DNA of 64,000 nt, taken from assembly GCA_951213105.1 (NCBI GenBank), contig OX578152.1:97997068-98061067 (forward strand), given 5' to 3'. The stretch comes from Amaurobius ferox. Lineage: Eukaryota > Arthropoda > Arachnida > Araneae > Amaurobiidae. Made by a program: the position numbers and the translations under genes. Below, one piece after another: positions 35,796-46,605 of this stretch. The notes below the pieces were generated by a model. The model was not told the origin of the DNA, ran no database searches, and was given only the letters and a program-made list of their open reading frames with translations. Positions within the stretch are counted from its first letter, which is position 1. Each line of letters opens with the position of its first letter.

Positions 35796-38700
35796 AATTC
35801 TCAGCATTTCTACTTTTTACACAATATTTTTTATTCAATATTCAGTAAATTAATTGTAATCTGGTTGTATAGTTAATTATATAGTTAATCAATTAATTGT
35901 ATTTAAACGACTGTAACCACGTCAAATTCCACTGGTTTTCTTTTTTTTTCTTTCAAAATTTTTATTTGATCCCCCTATATGTATATTTCTTGATTTTTCC
36001 TGAATAAGAGGAGGATGGGGGATCAATGGAATCCCACGCTAGAATGCTACTTTTATCTTTTAAGTACCCCAAATATTCGAAAATCATTCATAATTGCACT
36101 TGCTTAATGTTTTTGTGCACATAGAAACACATGACGCCTTTCGCAGAAACAAAATTTCTATTGGACGTGGAAAAGAGCTATTTCAAAATTCATCTGAAAT
36201 ATTGATGGTGTCAGAGAAATGGGCACATTAAAAATCGCAGGGCTTTAGCATTTGCTTTATTTTCTTATGTTAAAAGATTGCCGGGTATTTTCTGGGACAA
36301 TGTTTCATGAACAGTCACAAATCACAAGCCATTTATTTTAATTCTTTGCTAAAACTGCAGTTAAAAATTTACTGTGGATTAAACCTTTATCAGCAAATTT
36401 GTAAGGGGATCAATTGATTTACTTTTTTTAATCTTGAAGGCAAAGCGAACATTCTACAGGATGAAAATGATAGGGCTGGCAGCGAGGTGCAAATTGGTGC
36501 ATGTCTACAATATTTTATCTGAAAATTTTGAAAATAATTATGAAAATGTTAGTGATTCGATTACTAAATTGATTAAAAGTTTGACAGTAAAATAAATAAT
36601 TAAAAAATAAAAATAAGACAATAGATTAAATTAAAAGGAAAACAAAAGCTAATTAAAAATTGACTTTTTAAAGTTACATGATAGGAAATCTATGAAAACT
36701 AAAACGTGCAGTAAACCATAGCGAGTGGACGATCGAGTATGTTTGGGTGATTATATGTATTGTTACAAAGTAAACATGAATAGATGGCATGAGCACCACA
36801 TTTTAAAAAATAGTGCGTATAGCACTTTTAAAAATTAGTATGCATCACTTTTTAGAAATTAGTGTGCACCACCTTTAAAAATAACCTCCTTTGATAACAT
36901 CCAGTGCTCCTGGAGAATGAACGTCCAAACTAACAAATCAGACATTCATAAACATACCAAATGCAATAATACTTCTATGTTTTCCAGGTAGGTATAAGTT
37001 TAAATTGTTTCTATTAATATACACGTGGGAGAAAGCACACGGTTGTGGCTGAACGTTCTAATTCGAAAATGTTTTGTATTTTTTTGTCTTTCATATTGCA
37101 TGACATTTATATCAGATTTTTTTGCGATCATATTATTGTAACATTACAAAAATTTATTGATTTTGTCAAAAATGTGTTCAAATCCCATTCATTTGTAATA
37201 GTATTAAAATGTTCTGTAAGGAATGACTTCTAATTATTACTAATTTTCCAGGGGGTGATATTTTGGCACACCCTGATTCCCCTAAATACGCTCATGTTTA
37301 TATGCTTTTAGGTTATTTCCTAAAAAACAGGCTTCTTCCAACGTTAGCCATTGTTATGTTTTCGTCAAAAATTGTGGTCCCTCCCCACTTGAAATTTTTT
37401 CTGACTACGTGTTTGGTCATACCTCTCTACGGTATTCCTGGGTTGAATGCTGCCTTGAGTGTGGGGGTGAGCACGCATCTGATGTCTGTTCCAATGTTTT
37501 AAGTTGTGTTAAATGCACTTATAGAAATGTTAGATATAATATCGATTATGATTGTCGTGACAAGCGTTATAAAGTTCTTTTTATATAATTTGGATGTTTA
37601 TATGAGATACATTGACTACGGAGATTCACTGTTGTTTTTCGCCTTATTTAGCCTTTATTTGTTATTCTTTGGAACACTTGATTTTTTTTTTTTTTGTATT
37701 ATTTGTGCTTTAGTATTTGTGCCTTTCTTTCTCCCCCTTTTTGAGCCCGCCTCTGTAACATATGTGACTCATTTAATTATTATTTATTACTTGTTCTCGC
37801 TTGTTAGTTGTTTATTTATTATCCCCATACTTTTGAGTTGAACCCTGTTATATTTTGTTGTGTTTATTTTCCTATTTAATTGATACTGAAATTTTTTTAT
37901 TTATTTCGTTGTTTAAGTCTAAAATGTTTGGTATTTTTTTTTATGTTGTAATCCAGTTTGGAGTTGGTTTAAAATTATTGTTTCATTGCAGCGTCGCATG
38001 ACTGTATTTATCTCTTTTGAATTGGGGGTTTTCATTACTTATTTTTATGGTTACTTTTTTTTCTCCCCCTTTATGTTAGATTGAGTTTCTGTCGTTTCCT
38101 ACTGTTCTATTTTAATTGTTTATTTATTCTTTAGTGTTTTTGTTACTTTTCCTTCAACTTTTGTGTGATTACCAGTTTGTTTAGCTTTCTTTTTAGTCCT
38201 TTCTTGAACACAATTTGCTGTTTTAAGCCTTCGAGTAGGCCGCATGGTTTGGGACATGAAAATGAAAAGTAAAACTAATTTGTATTTTTTAAAAGCATAA
38301 TTGAAAAAAAAAAAATGATTTTTAAAAAAATAATAAGAAGAAAAATAAGAATGGCTGTTCTCATTGTACAAAATTATCTTCACATGTATCGAAAGAATAA
38401 AATATCCTCGCTCCGTTTTTAAACAAATTAAAGAAAATATGAAATTTGGTCAAAATATTTTGACATTGGCTAAAATGGTAGAAGATATACAAGTACCATT
38501 TTTATCCTGCTTCAATCGGTTAAACACAGTAAAATATACGAATTTGAAAAATCTTTACTAAGATAAAACAAATGACTTAAGACATTGAGAGTATCAATCA
38601 TTTTCTTAATATCATATCTCTAGATCGTGACTGACAACCAAATGGGAAATATAATGCCGCTGATTTATAAAATTAATTTTTTATCCATTTCTTGTAATTG

Positions 38701-41639
38701 TTTAAATCACATAAATAAAAGATCAATCGTCTGTCGATTAAACTTTTGATTTAATTCCGTTGATAAGCAACATGATATAATTTTCTTTAAATAATGTTTC
38801 GAATAATAATCGTCTAAATTATGTTATTTCTTTGCCAACACTTTGGACGCTTGTATTTCGAACCTAATAGATAAAAATATAAGCAATTTATAATTCTTTT
38901 GTCGGAAATAGGGTACCATTTATGAATAAACAAAAATAATTCAAATATTTAAAATTATTTTTGTCAAAGCTAGTTTTTGCTTCACTTTGATTACGTTCAC
39001 TCGAAATATAATCTAAACTATAGAAGATAGATATAATAATAAGCGACAAAATTATTCATTAGGAAATCCAATTTCCAGATCAATAATTTTTTTTTATATA
39101 AAATTCTTACAGCTTTTGAGCAATTGTCTTGTCAAGTTGAAGAAGATTGAAAAATTCCCGTTTACTAATCTCGTAATGTTTATATCTCGAAAACTATGTG
39201 AGCTATAAACAATGAATTTGTAAACTTTTAAAAGACATACAAAGATACATAATTGTATTTTTGAGCGGGTTTTTAATTTTCAAAACATGTAGTGTTTGTA
39301 ATTTCGATGTCTTAATATTTTTAACTACATTTTGAAAAAGTCGATATTTTAACTAGCTGTAAACAGCAAGTGAGTAATTTGTAGCTCTTTGAAACTTTGA
39401 AACTCCTACAAGGTTATATAATTGGAACTTTATTGGAGTTTTATTTTGCAAGTCGTTATCTCCATAAATCCATTTTGGCTCCATCGGACAGGAGCCACCG
39501 CCGAATTCTTCCATACTTATTCTCTGATAAGAAATATAAAGAAATGTAATTTTGTTAAATAATATATTTCTTTTGAACTAAAATCCTAATGGTTGTTTTG
39601 TTTTAGAGAATAATTATCTGAAATATAATAATGTAAATTATAAAATAAACCTTAGACAACTAAGCAGCTTTCCAAACGTTTTTCTTCTTCTTCTTCTTCT
39701 TGAAAGAAAAGACAATTGGATCCATACATTGTCATGAATGTAAGTCTTAATCTTTTGATTAAAAGGATAAAAATCACACCTCAGGCGATCTGTTGTTCTT
39801 GATGAACGATAATTGGGGTTTTAGTTGGGAAAAAAAAATGATCGAAAGTAATCGCATAATTGAAATACCCAATAGAACAAATTAAAATTAGCTGCTTAAG
39901 ACAGATCATTTTAAGGTAGAAAAATATAAAGCTATGTCAGCCTCACATTTGCATTTATAAGTAAATCATTTTTTGTATTGACCGACTTTTGTTTGGCAAA
40001 TCGAAAATCGACAACTATTTGTATAAAAATATTTTTTACTTATTTCACCAGTTACTATAGAATTCCGATAATAATTTATTTCCCTATATATTTTTAAAGA
40101 AAATTGAAAAAAAAATGCAAAAGGAGATTGCACTTAAATTTAAATAAAAAGCATAGGAATGTGTGCTATACATGAATAAATGTGTGCTATACATGAATAA
40201 ATGTGTACTATGAATGTGTACAATGAATGAAAATAAATCGATATTCTAAGACATTGGTGTCCAATCTTTGAGGCATCGAGATTCACTTTTGATATGCGTT
40301 TAAGCTAAAGATCGGCTTCCAGCTGCAGGGGCGTATTTAAGGAGGGGGTGTGGGTCTGTACATCCTTCTCCAAACTGAAGAATTTCAAGAAAATCTCAAG
40401 AGAATTGTAAATTTTCGTCTTTAGTTATTTTATTCGAAAATATACCCGAAACATCTACCAAATGTCTATTTAAAATAGGACGAGTGAAAAAATACTGTTT
40501 CTTTAATTTATAATATTGCACTGATAGAGGGTGCGAAATTTTACAGAAAGTTTTAAAATTTGGATTTATAGCCATCACTTTTTTAGCAAAATAAATTTAT
40601 TTATTAATATTATTAATATTTCCAATAGTTATTGTTCATATAAAGTCATGTTTACAAACATTTGACACGTATTGGCGGTTAAAGCTTTTTAGCTAGGAAC
40701 TCTTATAAATTCGAAACAGAAGCTTTCTGAACCATTTAATAATTTATTTCTGTGAACTAGAACACTTATAAATGAACAGTTAATCAAAATATAAATATAC
40801 TTAACCTCCCCCTTTCGCTTAATGAGAGTTTTAAAGTAACATTTAATTTACGTTCCCGTAAAGCACAATACAAGGCAAATCACTTTCTTCAAAATCAACC
40901 ACGGAACGACTTGATAAGTCATGACGCTCGACTGGTAGATCACGATCGACGGATTGAGCACCACAAACATTTTATTTCTCTCATGATTTGGTCTAATTAT
41001 AAATAAATAGGCTTATTGCTAACAATTAAACAAAACATGAAATTTCATGAATATAGCTTTCTTCTTTCCAGAGATATATAACGCTGTGGGGAGAGTACAA
41101 TTTTTAATATTTCGAGACTCATGATAATTTCTAAAAGCAGTTTTAATTATTATCTGATGAAAAGGAATTACAAAACAACCACTCATTTGACAATAGTCAT
41201 TATATTTCACAATTTAATGATTTTTTTCCTTCCAAGACCATAAAAAGTGCAATATCACGAGAGCGTTGAATTTTAGAAATGTCATTCGTATTTAAATAAA
41301 ACAATAATATATTATACAGCTTCTTACGAAACTTTTCTTAACATAAACATCTCTTAAAAAGTGTTTTCGAATTTGAAAACTGTTCGAAAAATTGAGGACC
41401 TTCCCAAAATCCGTTCGGTTGACATTTGCCACTCGACATCTCTGTAAGTAGACTAGAGATTCCCCAAATTAATGTCTCCCTGAATCCCCAAACTCATATT
41501 CAGCGCCATTTACCGTACCCTTTGAAAATTATTTAGAACTAGTATTTAAGTCTTTTTCAAATATATTTTATTTTGTTTAACATCGTAGGGTGTTTGGCGT
41601 CGAAAATAGTTCACTCAATTGAGCATTGGACCAGTTAAG
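35796..41639. other. 5.8 kb without a recognisable gene
   Basis: Very AT-rich. Minor features: about 30-bp units at 36806-36885 ('attagtgtgcaccacttttaaa'-like), an R3 copy at 38370-38600, a CTT microsatellite (39684-39700) and three 21-bp units near 40160-40225. Hydrophobic frames at 37263-37502 and 37506-37841 resemble nothing I recognise; the second is T-rich and probably chance. Confidence 0.4.
38370..38600 (+). repeat. R3 copy 2 (partial)
   Basis: Shares 'tagaagatatacaagtacca', 'ttttatcctg' and 'gaaaaatctttac' with 22630-22990. Confidence 0.5.
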
Positions 41640-42135
41640 TTCGGCCCTGTGGTCGAATTTCAGTCTTTTTTTTCGGATGGGGGGGGGGGGGGGTGAGGTT
41701 TTGAGAGGGTTCTGAGAGACTTTACCCCTCCAATAGTCTTTTGTCTACTGTGGCAGAAAAATAAAAAATCCGGCTCTGTTAGATTCGGTCCAGTGGTCGA
41801 TATTATAAGTGTGCAAAGATGCAACCTTCTATGCCACCGAAGGGCCGCTTGAGGATCTGGGAAAAAAAAACCTCGCAATCTCCACCCTGGGGTGATTAAA
41901 ATATCGACAACGTGAAGTTCTATTCAATGGTTCATACTACAAGTTTGCAAAGATCCAGCCTTCTAGGTGACTAGGTGGGCTTCTGGAGGGTAGCCTTTTC
42001 GAAACACCTCATTTTCGCCGCCCCCGGGTAGCGAATCGAAAATCGTGCTCAGTTAAGTTCTGTACCTATTGTCGATATTATAAGTATGCAAAGATTCAGC
42101 CTTTTAGGTCACCGGAGGTGGGAGGCTTCTGTAGG
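41640..42135. repeat. degenerate tandem repeat, period about 150 bp
   Basis: Three to four units share 'ggtcgatattataagt', 'tgcaaagatncagccttcta' and 'ggcttctggagggt'. A G run lies at 41679-41693. Confidence 0.5.
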
Positions 42136-42289
42136 GTCTGAAAAGACAGAAACGCGTAAGACAATCATATATAGTGTTACGAAAGTGTAAATTGCCTTCA
42201 CTGGAGTACTTTTTTAAAAAACCAGATGGATATAACACCCGTGCAAGCAAACCTTCCTATGACGCAAATCTAGGGTTGCCATATAGTGA

Positions 42290-42740
42290 AGTTCGGAGGG
42301 AATTGCCAAATTTGGCGATATTTGGCGACTATTCGAAGGTTTGAGAACCACCTCGAAATAACGAATATTCTACGAAATGCTAGCCTCTTCTAGAAATTTC
42401 TACAGAGAGTATATAAAAGGAGTAATTGCTCAGTTGAAGAGCAGTTGATGTTATGCGAGCGCGGGCCACACTGAACTGTGACATACGTCAGTGTTTTGAG
42501 AACATTATCGGCTGTTTTGTGAAATTAGTGGAGAATTTAATTTAATTGCTATTTCACTGTAGCTGACAGTTGTTCAGCTATCCTATGAGATAGTTATCGA
42601 GCTATTTGCTGTATATTGTTCCTGTTTACGCTGTACTTGTAAATAAACCTGTTAATTATCCAGAAATTTGGAATCATTCTTGTATCTTGAGCGTACACCG
42701 ATGATTCCAGAGGATACGCTATAACAATAGTGTTTGCACA
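42290..42740 (+). repeat. LTR-like sequence with heat-shock-type motif and TATA box
   Basis: TTCTAGAAATTTC (42388-42400) has the alternating TTC/GAA spacing of a heat-shock element. A strong TATATAAAAG follows at 42410-42419, and 'aaataaa' lies near 42642. This order is common in gypsy-type LTRs, so a solo LTR is likely, but I cannot define TG...CA ends or a target duplication. Confidence 0.35.
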
Positions 42741-42793
42741 ACCCACTACGGAAGAAAATAACAACAGAATACCCAAAACTTATAAATTTGTCT

Positions 42794-42799
42794 AACATT
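42794..42799. repeat. target-site duplication AACATT (left)
   Basis: The same six bases follow the right end at 60597-60602. Six bp is the Polinton norm. Confidence 0.9.
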
Positions 42800-43302
42800 A
42801 GTAGTGTGCAAATGACAGAGCTGGCGCAGTGACTGTTAATGGCTCTCAAACACTCATAAAAATCAGATCCACTTTTAGAAAGTAATGGTTCTCAGCCCCT
42901 CCATTAAATCTCAACCCACTTTTAAAAAACAATGGTGTAAAAACTGACCATTAAAATCAGACCCACTTTTAGAAAGTAATGGTTCTCAGCCCCTCCATTA
43001 AATCTCAACCCACTTTTAAAAAACAATGGTGTAAAAACTGACCATTAAAATCAGACCCACTTTTAGAAAGTAATGGTTCTCAGCCCCTCCATTAAATCTC
43101 AACCCACTTTTAAAAAACAATGGCTCTCAAACACCTATAAAATCAGACCCACTTTTAGAAAGGAATGGCTACATTTCATCCACACAAACCCCATAGGAGG
43201 CGCAGCGACTCTTTCAGAACCCACTTTTAGAAAACAGCGAAAAGTCGTTGACCCCGAAGGGTACCCCCTGCGACGAGCACCCACTTTTCCTCGGATGAGA
43301 CA
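42800..43302 (+). repeat. Polinton left terminal inverted repeat
   Basis: 503 bp, matching 60094-60596 reversed with few differences. It contains 2.8 direct units of 94 bp (starts 42859, 42953, 43047), built on CCCACTTTTAGAAAG and CCCACTTTTAAAAAACAATG. Homology stops sharply after GGATGAGACA. Confidence 0.95.
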
Positions 43303-43500
43303 GATATCATACTTTTGGCAGATGATGGTTTCAAAACAACGAACCCATGTCATTAAAAATTTTGCAAAATGCCTCCCGGCAGGCTCAGAGTATACTCAAT
43401 CTCAAATCCGACCAACCAAGGGGCCCTTCTTGATGAGCCGAATTCAAGACCAAGTACACTCTGAGCCTGCCGCCACTGAGGCAACTCATTAAACATTCAG
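43303..43500. repeat. short inverted repeat inside the left end
   Basis: CGGCAGGCTCAGAGTATACT (43377-43396) and its near complement (43453-43472) form arms of 20 bp with about a 56-bp spacer. The function is unknown; it may be a tiny foldback insertion, since the right end lacks it. Confidence 0.5.
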
Positions 43501-43725
43501 GACATAGGACCACAGTCTCAACCCACCACTTATTATTTAATCGAAGGATGCTACTCCTTTGGTTCAACGACGGAAGTAGCCGACATGTCATTTTTGGCTC
43601 GGTTTAGTTCAATAAACCGTCAACCCAGATTGTTAAACAACCCGGGAGAGGTCGGGATTTGAACCTGGGACCTAGATGTTAAGAGTCCTGCGCGCTAACC
43701 GTTCAGCCAAGGGTACCCATCGATA
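43500..43725 (-). mobile_element. tRNA-derived SINE-like insertion
   Basis: On the minus strand 43648-43722 has a Pol III A box (TGGCTGAACGG) and B box (GGTTCAAATCC) with tRNA-like spacing, and a CTCTTAA loop like that of tRNA-Lys. The anticodon, T and acceptor stems have several mismatches, so it is not a working tRNA. The non-tRNA body extends left to about 43500. I cannot see a target duplication. It lies between the TIR and the broken KilA-N gene. Confidence 0.5.
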
Positions 43726-43821
43726 TTTACTCATACTTTTTATTTAACCTTTACACCACAGGCGAAAATCTTCAAAAATAACACTTTAAACGAGTCAAGT
43801 AGGATATGACCTTAAAATAAT

Positions 43822-44308
43822 AACTTCGGTGGCTTTAGGTTGGTGATTGATAAGAGCACGGGGTACTTTAACGCCACTAAGCTGTGTAATAATGGTATTA
43901 AAAAGTTTAAACATTGGTTATCTTTAGAAAAATCAAAGAGATTAATAAGTTACCATAAAAGCTGCAGTCGTGATCACGACCGCAGCTTTTACGAGATAAG
44001 AGAACAGAACAATGATCCTCTTAATAAACAGATCTCTGGGCAGTATGTTCGAAAAGAACTCATTCTTGACATCGCCTCTTGGATCTCAGTGGAGTTCTAT
44101 GCTTTTGCGAGAATCACTCCCCGTATGGTGCTGCCATCTCCCTTTGATTCTAGTAATCTCCGCTTTTTTCTACCGCTACCTCTGAGAGAACTCTTCTTTA
44201 AAGAGGAAGAGATGTTAGTCAAGGTCAGCGCTCGCTACAGACGTTATGAAAGCAGGAAGTCGAAACAAGGCCGACACTTTCCTAGCAGCTTCGTATTTTA
44301 TCTGATTT
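43822..44308 (+). pseudogene. broken KilA-N domain gene (left copy)
   Basis: Residues from VIDKSTGYFNATKLC to ASWISVEFY match the intact KilA-N protein at 54447-54995. The first about 20 residues are missing: the frame opens after a TAA near 43813 and has only a TTG where the ATG should be. After EFY (about 44100) homology ends and an unrelated, probably inserted, sequence carries the frame to 44308. The matching part includes a 36-bp palindrome (43956-43991) found in the same place in the intact gene. No promoter of the right-side type precedes it. I read it as a truncated, rearranged paralogue. Confidence 0.75.
43956..43991. repeat. palindrome inside the left KilA-N copy
   Basis: An 18-bp arm with one mismatch, centred on TGATCA (43971-43976), outer arms AAAAGCTGC / GCAGCTTTT. 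The homologous palindrome in the intact gene is at 54640-54677. Confidence 0.85.
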
Positions 44309-44330
44309 AAAGAAAACAAAATATAAATAA

Positions 44331-44483
44331 ATGAATGAAATTGAGTCTGAGATATTTCGCTATAGAATTCTTTATCAGTATCTCCAATTCGATGTTTTAA
44401 GCGGTGACATTTCAGAAATGAATAAATCTTTGAAGAAGTTGCATGATCAGTTTGAAACAATTGTCAAACTTATAAAAGAATAG
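44331..44483 (+). CDS. 50-residue protein of unknown function
   Basis: A short frame starting MNEIESEIFRYRILYQYLQF and ending in Lys/Glu-rich helix. Support for it: TATAAATAA touches the ATG, as for the other late genes, and a 10-bp hairpin terminator (44502-44525) follows 19 nt after the stop. The composition (Leu, Lys, Glu, heptad-like) suggests a small helical or coiled-coil protein. I do not recognise a family. It converges with 44584-44829. Confidence 0.5.
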   Translation: MNEIESEIFRYRILYQYLQFDVLSGDISEMNKSLKKLHDQFETIVKLIKE

Positions 44484-44501
44484 CTGGGGGTTCATAAACA
44501 G

Positions 44502-44525
44502 TTTTAATGATATAAATCATTAAAA
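44502..44525. terminator. 3' hairpin H1
   Basis: Stem TTTTAATGAT (10 bp), loop ATAA. It lies between two converging genes and could serve both. Confidence 0.7.
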
Positions 44526-44583
44526 GTGAATGTCTGTAGAACGTTAGCAATCAGTTTAGATACAATATCGGTCCCCATCTCTT

Positions 44584-44829
44584 TTAATGGTGTGCAGTAT
44601 ATTTAATCACGTTTCCATCTGATGTAACCCTGAGGTCAACGTATTCATTTAATAGTTTTATTTCATCCCTGGACAAAACATTATTTTTTAAACATATAGT
44701 TGAGTTATCCGACAAACGTATTAGGATTGAATTCCCGTGTTCAGTAATGTCAGAAACCAAATATTCACCATCCAGTGACCTATATGTTTTAGTATTCAAA
44801 TCGTTCAATTTTTTTACAATACGATCCAT
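44584..44829 (-). CDS. small conserved Polinton protein, paralogue of 59744-60040
   Basis: 81 residues. A pattern of about 45 residues (Y.(V/I)S.I...G....(I/V).L.D.S...L) is shared with the 98-residue protein at the other end of the element, including EYLVSDI against KYPISEI and the DNSTICL against DGSSLFL region. It lacks the LPKR motif of that protein. The alternating hydrophobic pattern suggests a small beta-barrel, possibly OB-like and nucleic-acid binding, but that is inference. TTTAAATAAAG lies 3 nt before the ATG. Hairpin H1 lies downstream. Confidence 0.6.
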   Translation of the reverse strand: MDRIVKKLNDLNTKTYRSLDGEYLVSDITEHGNSILIRLSDNSTICLKNNVLSRDEIKLLNEYVDLRVTSDGNVIKYTAHH

Positions 44830-44891
44830 ATTCTTTATTTAAAGGATAAATATATTCAAACTTGAGGAAGGTAACAAAGGGGTATCTAAAC

Positions 44892-44917
44892 ATTTAATGG
44901 TTGATCAACCATTAAAT
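44892..44917. terminator. 3' hairpin H2
   Basis: A perfect 26-bp palindrome with half-site ATTTAATGGTTGA. It sits 5 bp beyond the stop of the gene ending at 44922. Confidence 0.8.
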
Positions 44918-44921
44918 ATTA

Positions 44922-45677
44922 TTATGGTTCATTTTTGTCCAACTCGGGTTGTATGTCGATAGGATCATTTTTACCCAACTCGGGAGGTATGTCGACAGGT
45001 TCATAGTGTATCACAAATCTATTACATATGTTTGTCAGAAGGATGCAAACCAGCTTTTTAAAATGGAGTTCGTAAAAGGTATCTGAGAGCAATTGGGCTT
45101 TATAAGTCATGAGGTGACAAAGATCTATACGATCCAGATTTTTCATAATAAAATCTTCGTTAAAGGTTTGCCATTGAACAATTCTACCCCATTCAAGGTA
45201 ATCTGCAAATTCCATCATAAAATCTTCAGTGAGCTTTTGTTTGACGCAAATGAGTTCCAAATCGATTTTGTCTATATGCCGACGAATAAATTCTTCTGAG
45301 AGTACTTGGAATTGAGAAACCATTCTCCAATCTAATTTGGAAGCATGTTTATCCAGGAAGGGTTCTGACATTATCTGATATCTGGAAACTACTTCCCAAT
45401 CTAAATATTCAGTATTTCTGTCCATGAAATCCTCTGATAGAACTTGATATTTGGATGTATAGTACCAGTTTAATAGACCTTTGTGTTTTTCTACAAAAGG
45501 CTCCGAAAGCTTCTGATACTGAGAGATGACCATCCAGTTTACCAAACCTTCGAATTCTTCGATAAACTCTTCCGATAAAGTTGAATATTGACTTATGAGC
45601 GACCAGTTAACATAATTTTTACTAACTCTGATTTGTTCTTCCGACAAACCGCTTTTTGATATTTCGTTCCACGCCAT
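44922..45677 (-). CDS. 23-residue repeat protein (LSEEF...W..IS.YQ type)
   Basis: 251 residues, of which about 12-205 are eight units of 23 residues with the pattern (S/T)E.F......(L/V)(N/D)W..IS.YQ.L. Such repeats occur in proteins of giant viruses and phages and probably form a helical solenoid; the function is not known to me. The tail has two copies of a DIPPELGKNDP-like acidic unit. It follows the fibre-like gene by 19 nt, and ATATAATAA touches the ATG. With that gene it forms a unit closed by hairpin H2. A virion or attachment role is plausible from position only. Confidence 0.7.
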   Translation of the reverse strand: MAWNEISKSGLSEEQIRVSKNYVNWSLISQYSTLSEEFIEEFEGLVNWMVISQYQKLSEPFVEKHKGLLNWYYTSKYQVLSEDFMDRNTEYLDWEVVSRYQIMSEPFLDKHASKLDWRMVSQFQVLSEEFIRRHIDKIDLELICVKQKLTEDFMMEFADYLEWGRIVQWQTFNEDFIMKNLDRIDLCHLMTYKAQLLSDTFYELHFKKLVCILLTNICNRFVIHYEPVDIPPELGKNDPIDIQPELDKNEP

Positions 45678-45696
45678 TTATTATATGTACAATTTT

Positions 45697-46539
45697 TTAC
45701 GGCAGCTGGAGTGTCCATTTGATTTCTTCAATTTTTAGAAATGGTTGAACTGTGAACTCAGCATCACATCGTAAGAAAATTTTCAATTGGTCATCTTTTT
45801 TAACCTCTCCGAGAATTAACACGAATTCAGTGGCTACTTTTATCTTGTGAACGTACTGCTTGCTATTAATGTATAACTTAACAACGATTAATTCATCGAT
45901 TATCTTTTGAGGATCAAGGTACAATCCCAGTCTAAAAAAACCGCCCCGAGAGAATTTACATTCTGAGTTCAAAGCATCACCGGAAAACTTCGTAAAAATA
46001 ACAGCATTCGCATTGGTACTAGGTCTAATAGTAATGTATCCTGATGTGGTGGTTGCATAACATACTTTATTGTCAACATAGTTTTCCAAGTACTTTTTAT
46101 TAACCGCATTCATGTCTTCAATAGGGTCCGCGACATTACCTATCCTTTTACCTTTAGCGTCAATGGGTCTTCTATCATTTAATCTCAAGAATCTGTCATC
46201 TAATTTAGAAACACTATCAGCAATTTCACCTCTAAGAGCACTATCCAGATTTTTTATCCTTTCAGCTGTTTCACGAACAAAATTTAAGAAACAATCATTA
46301 AAATTGTTTTTACTGTCTTCAATGATTTGTCTTAAACAAAAGTAATTCTTTTCAAACTCTGTCTGAACAAAATGTTTAGTTGAAACATCCTGATCATCAA
46401 CTGGGTTGTGACAGTTTTTGAGCACCTTATTTTCCATATCATAATTCCCATCGTCTGTGAGTTTAAACCCTATTCCAGGTGGACCGCGAAGACCCACTGC
46501 TTTTCTAGGGTAGTATATCCCAAAAGGAAACCAAGCCAT
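45697..46539 (-). CDS. fibre-like protein with collagen-type and tail-fibre motifs
   Basis: 280 residues. After a short N-terminus comes GLRGPPGIG (16-24), a collagen-like turn. Two copies of a motif known from phage tail fibres and collars follow (about 35-61, NPVDDQDVSTKHF; and 127-155, DPIEDMNAVNKKY), separated by a helical, coiled-coil-like stretch (62-126). The C-terminal 120 residues are rich in beta pattern and could be a trimeric knob. By analogy with adenovirus fibre it may bind a receptor; this is inference, as no family match can be run. ATAATAAAG touches the ATG, and hairpin H3 lies just upstream, marking the end of the capsid unit. Confidence 0.6.
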   Translation of the reverse strand: MAWFPFGIYYPRKAVGLRGPPGIGFKLTDDGNYDMENKVLKNCHNPVDDQDVSTKHFVQTEFEKNYFCLRQIIEDSKNNFNDCFLNFVRETAERIKNLDSALRGEIADSVSKLDDRFLRLNDRRPIDAKGKRIGNVADPIEDMNAVNKKYLENYVDNKVCYATTTSGYITIRPSTNANAVIFTKFSGDALNSECKFSRGGFFRLGLYLDPQKIIDELIVVKLYINSKQYVHKIKVATEFVLILGEVKKDDQLKIFLRCDAEFTVQPFLKIEEIKWTLQLP

Positions 46540-46559
46540 CTTTATTATTATAAATAAGT

Positions 46560-46585
46560 TTTTAATAGATCGTAATCTATTAAAA
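46560..46585. terminator. 3' hairpin H3
   Basis: Stem TTTTAATAGAT (11 bp), loop CGTA, 20 bp beyond the stop of the major capsid gene (minus strand). Confidence 0.8.
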
Positions 46586-46605
46586 TCTAAAGTAATCTAT
46601 TGAGT

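Noticed and set aside
37263..37841. Two hydrophobic frames of 79 and 111 codons
   Set aside because: T-rich DNA gives such hydrophobic frames by chance; no family pattern, no start context.
43073..43492. 139-codon frame starting in the left TIR
   Set aside because: Its first half is the translated 94-bp repeat and is mirrored by a frame in the right TIR; the rest runs through an unrelated insertion. No start motif of either class precedes it.
43648..43722. A functional tRNA-Lys gene on the minus strand
   Set aside because: A and B boxes are good, but the anticodon, T and acceptor stems have several mismatches; a SINE head fits better.
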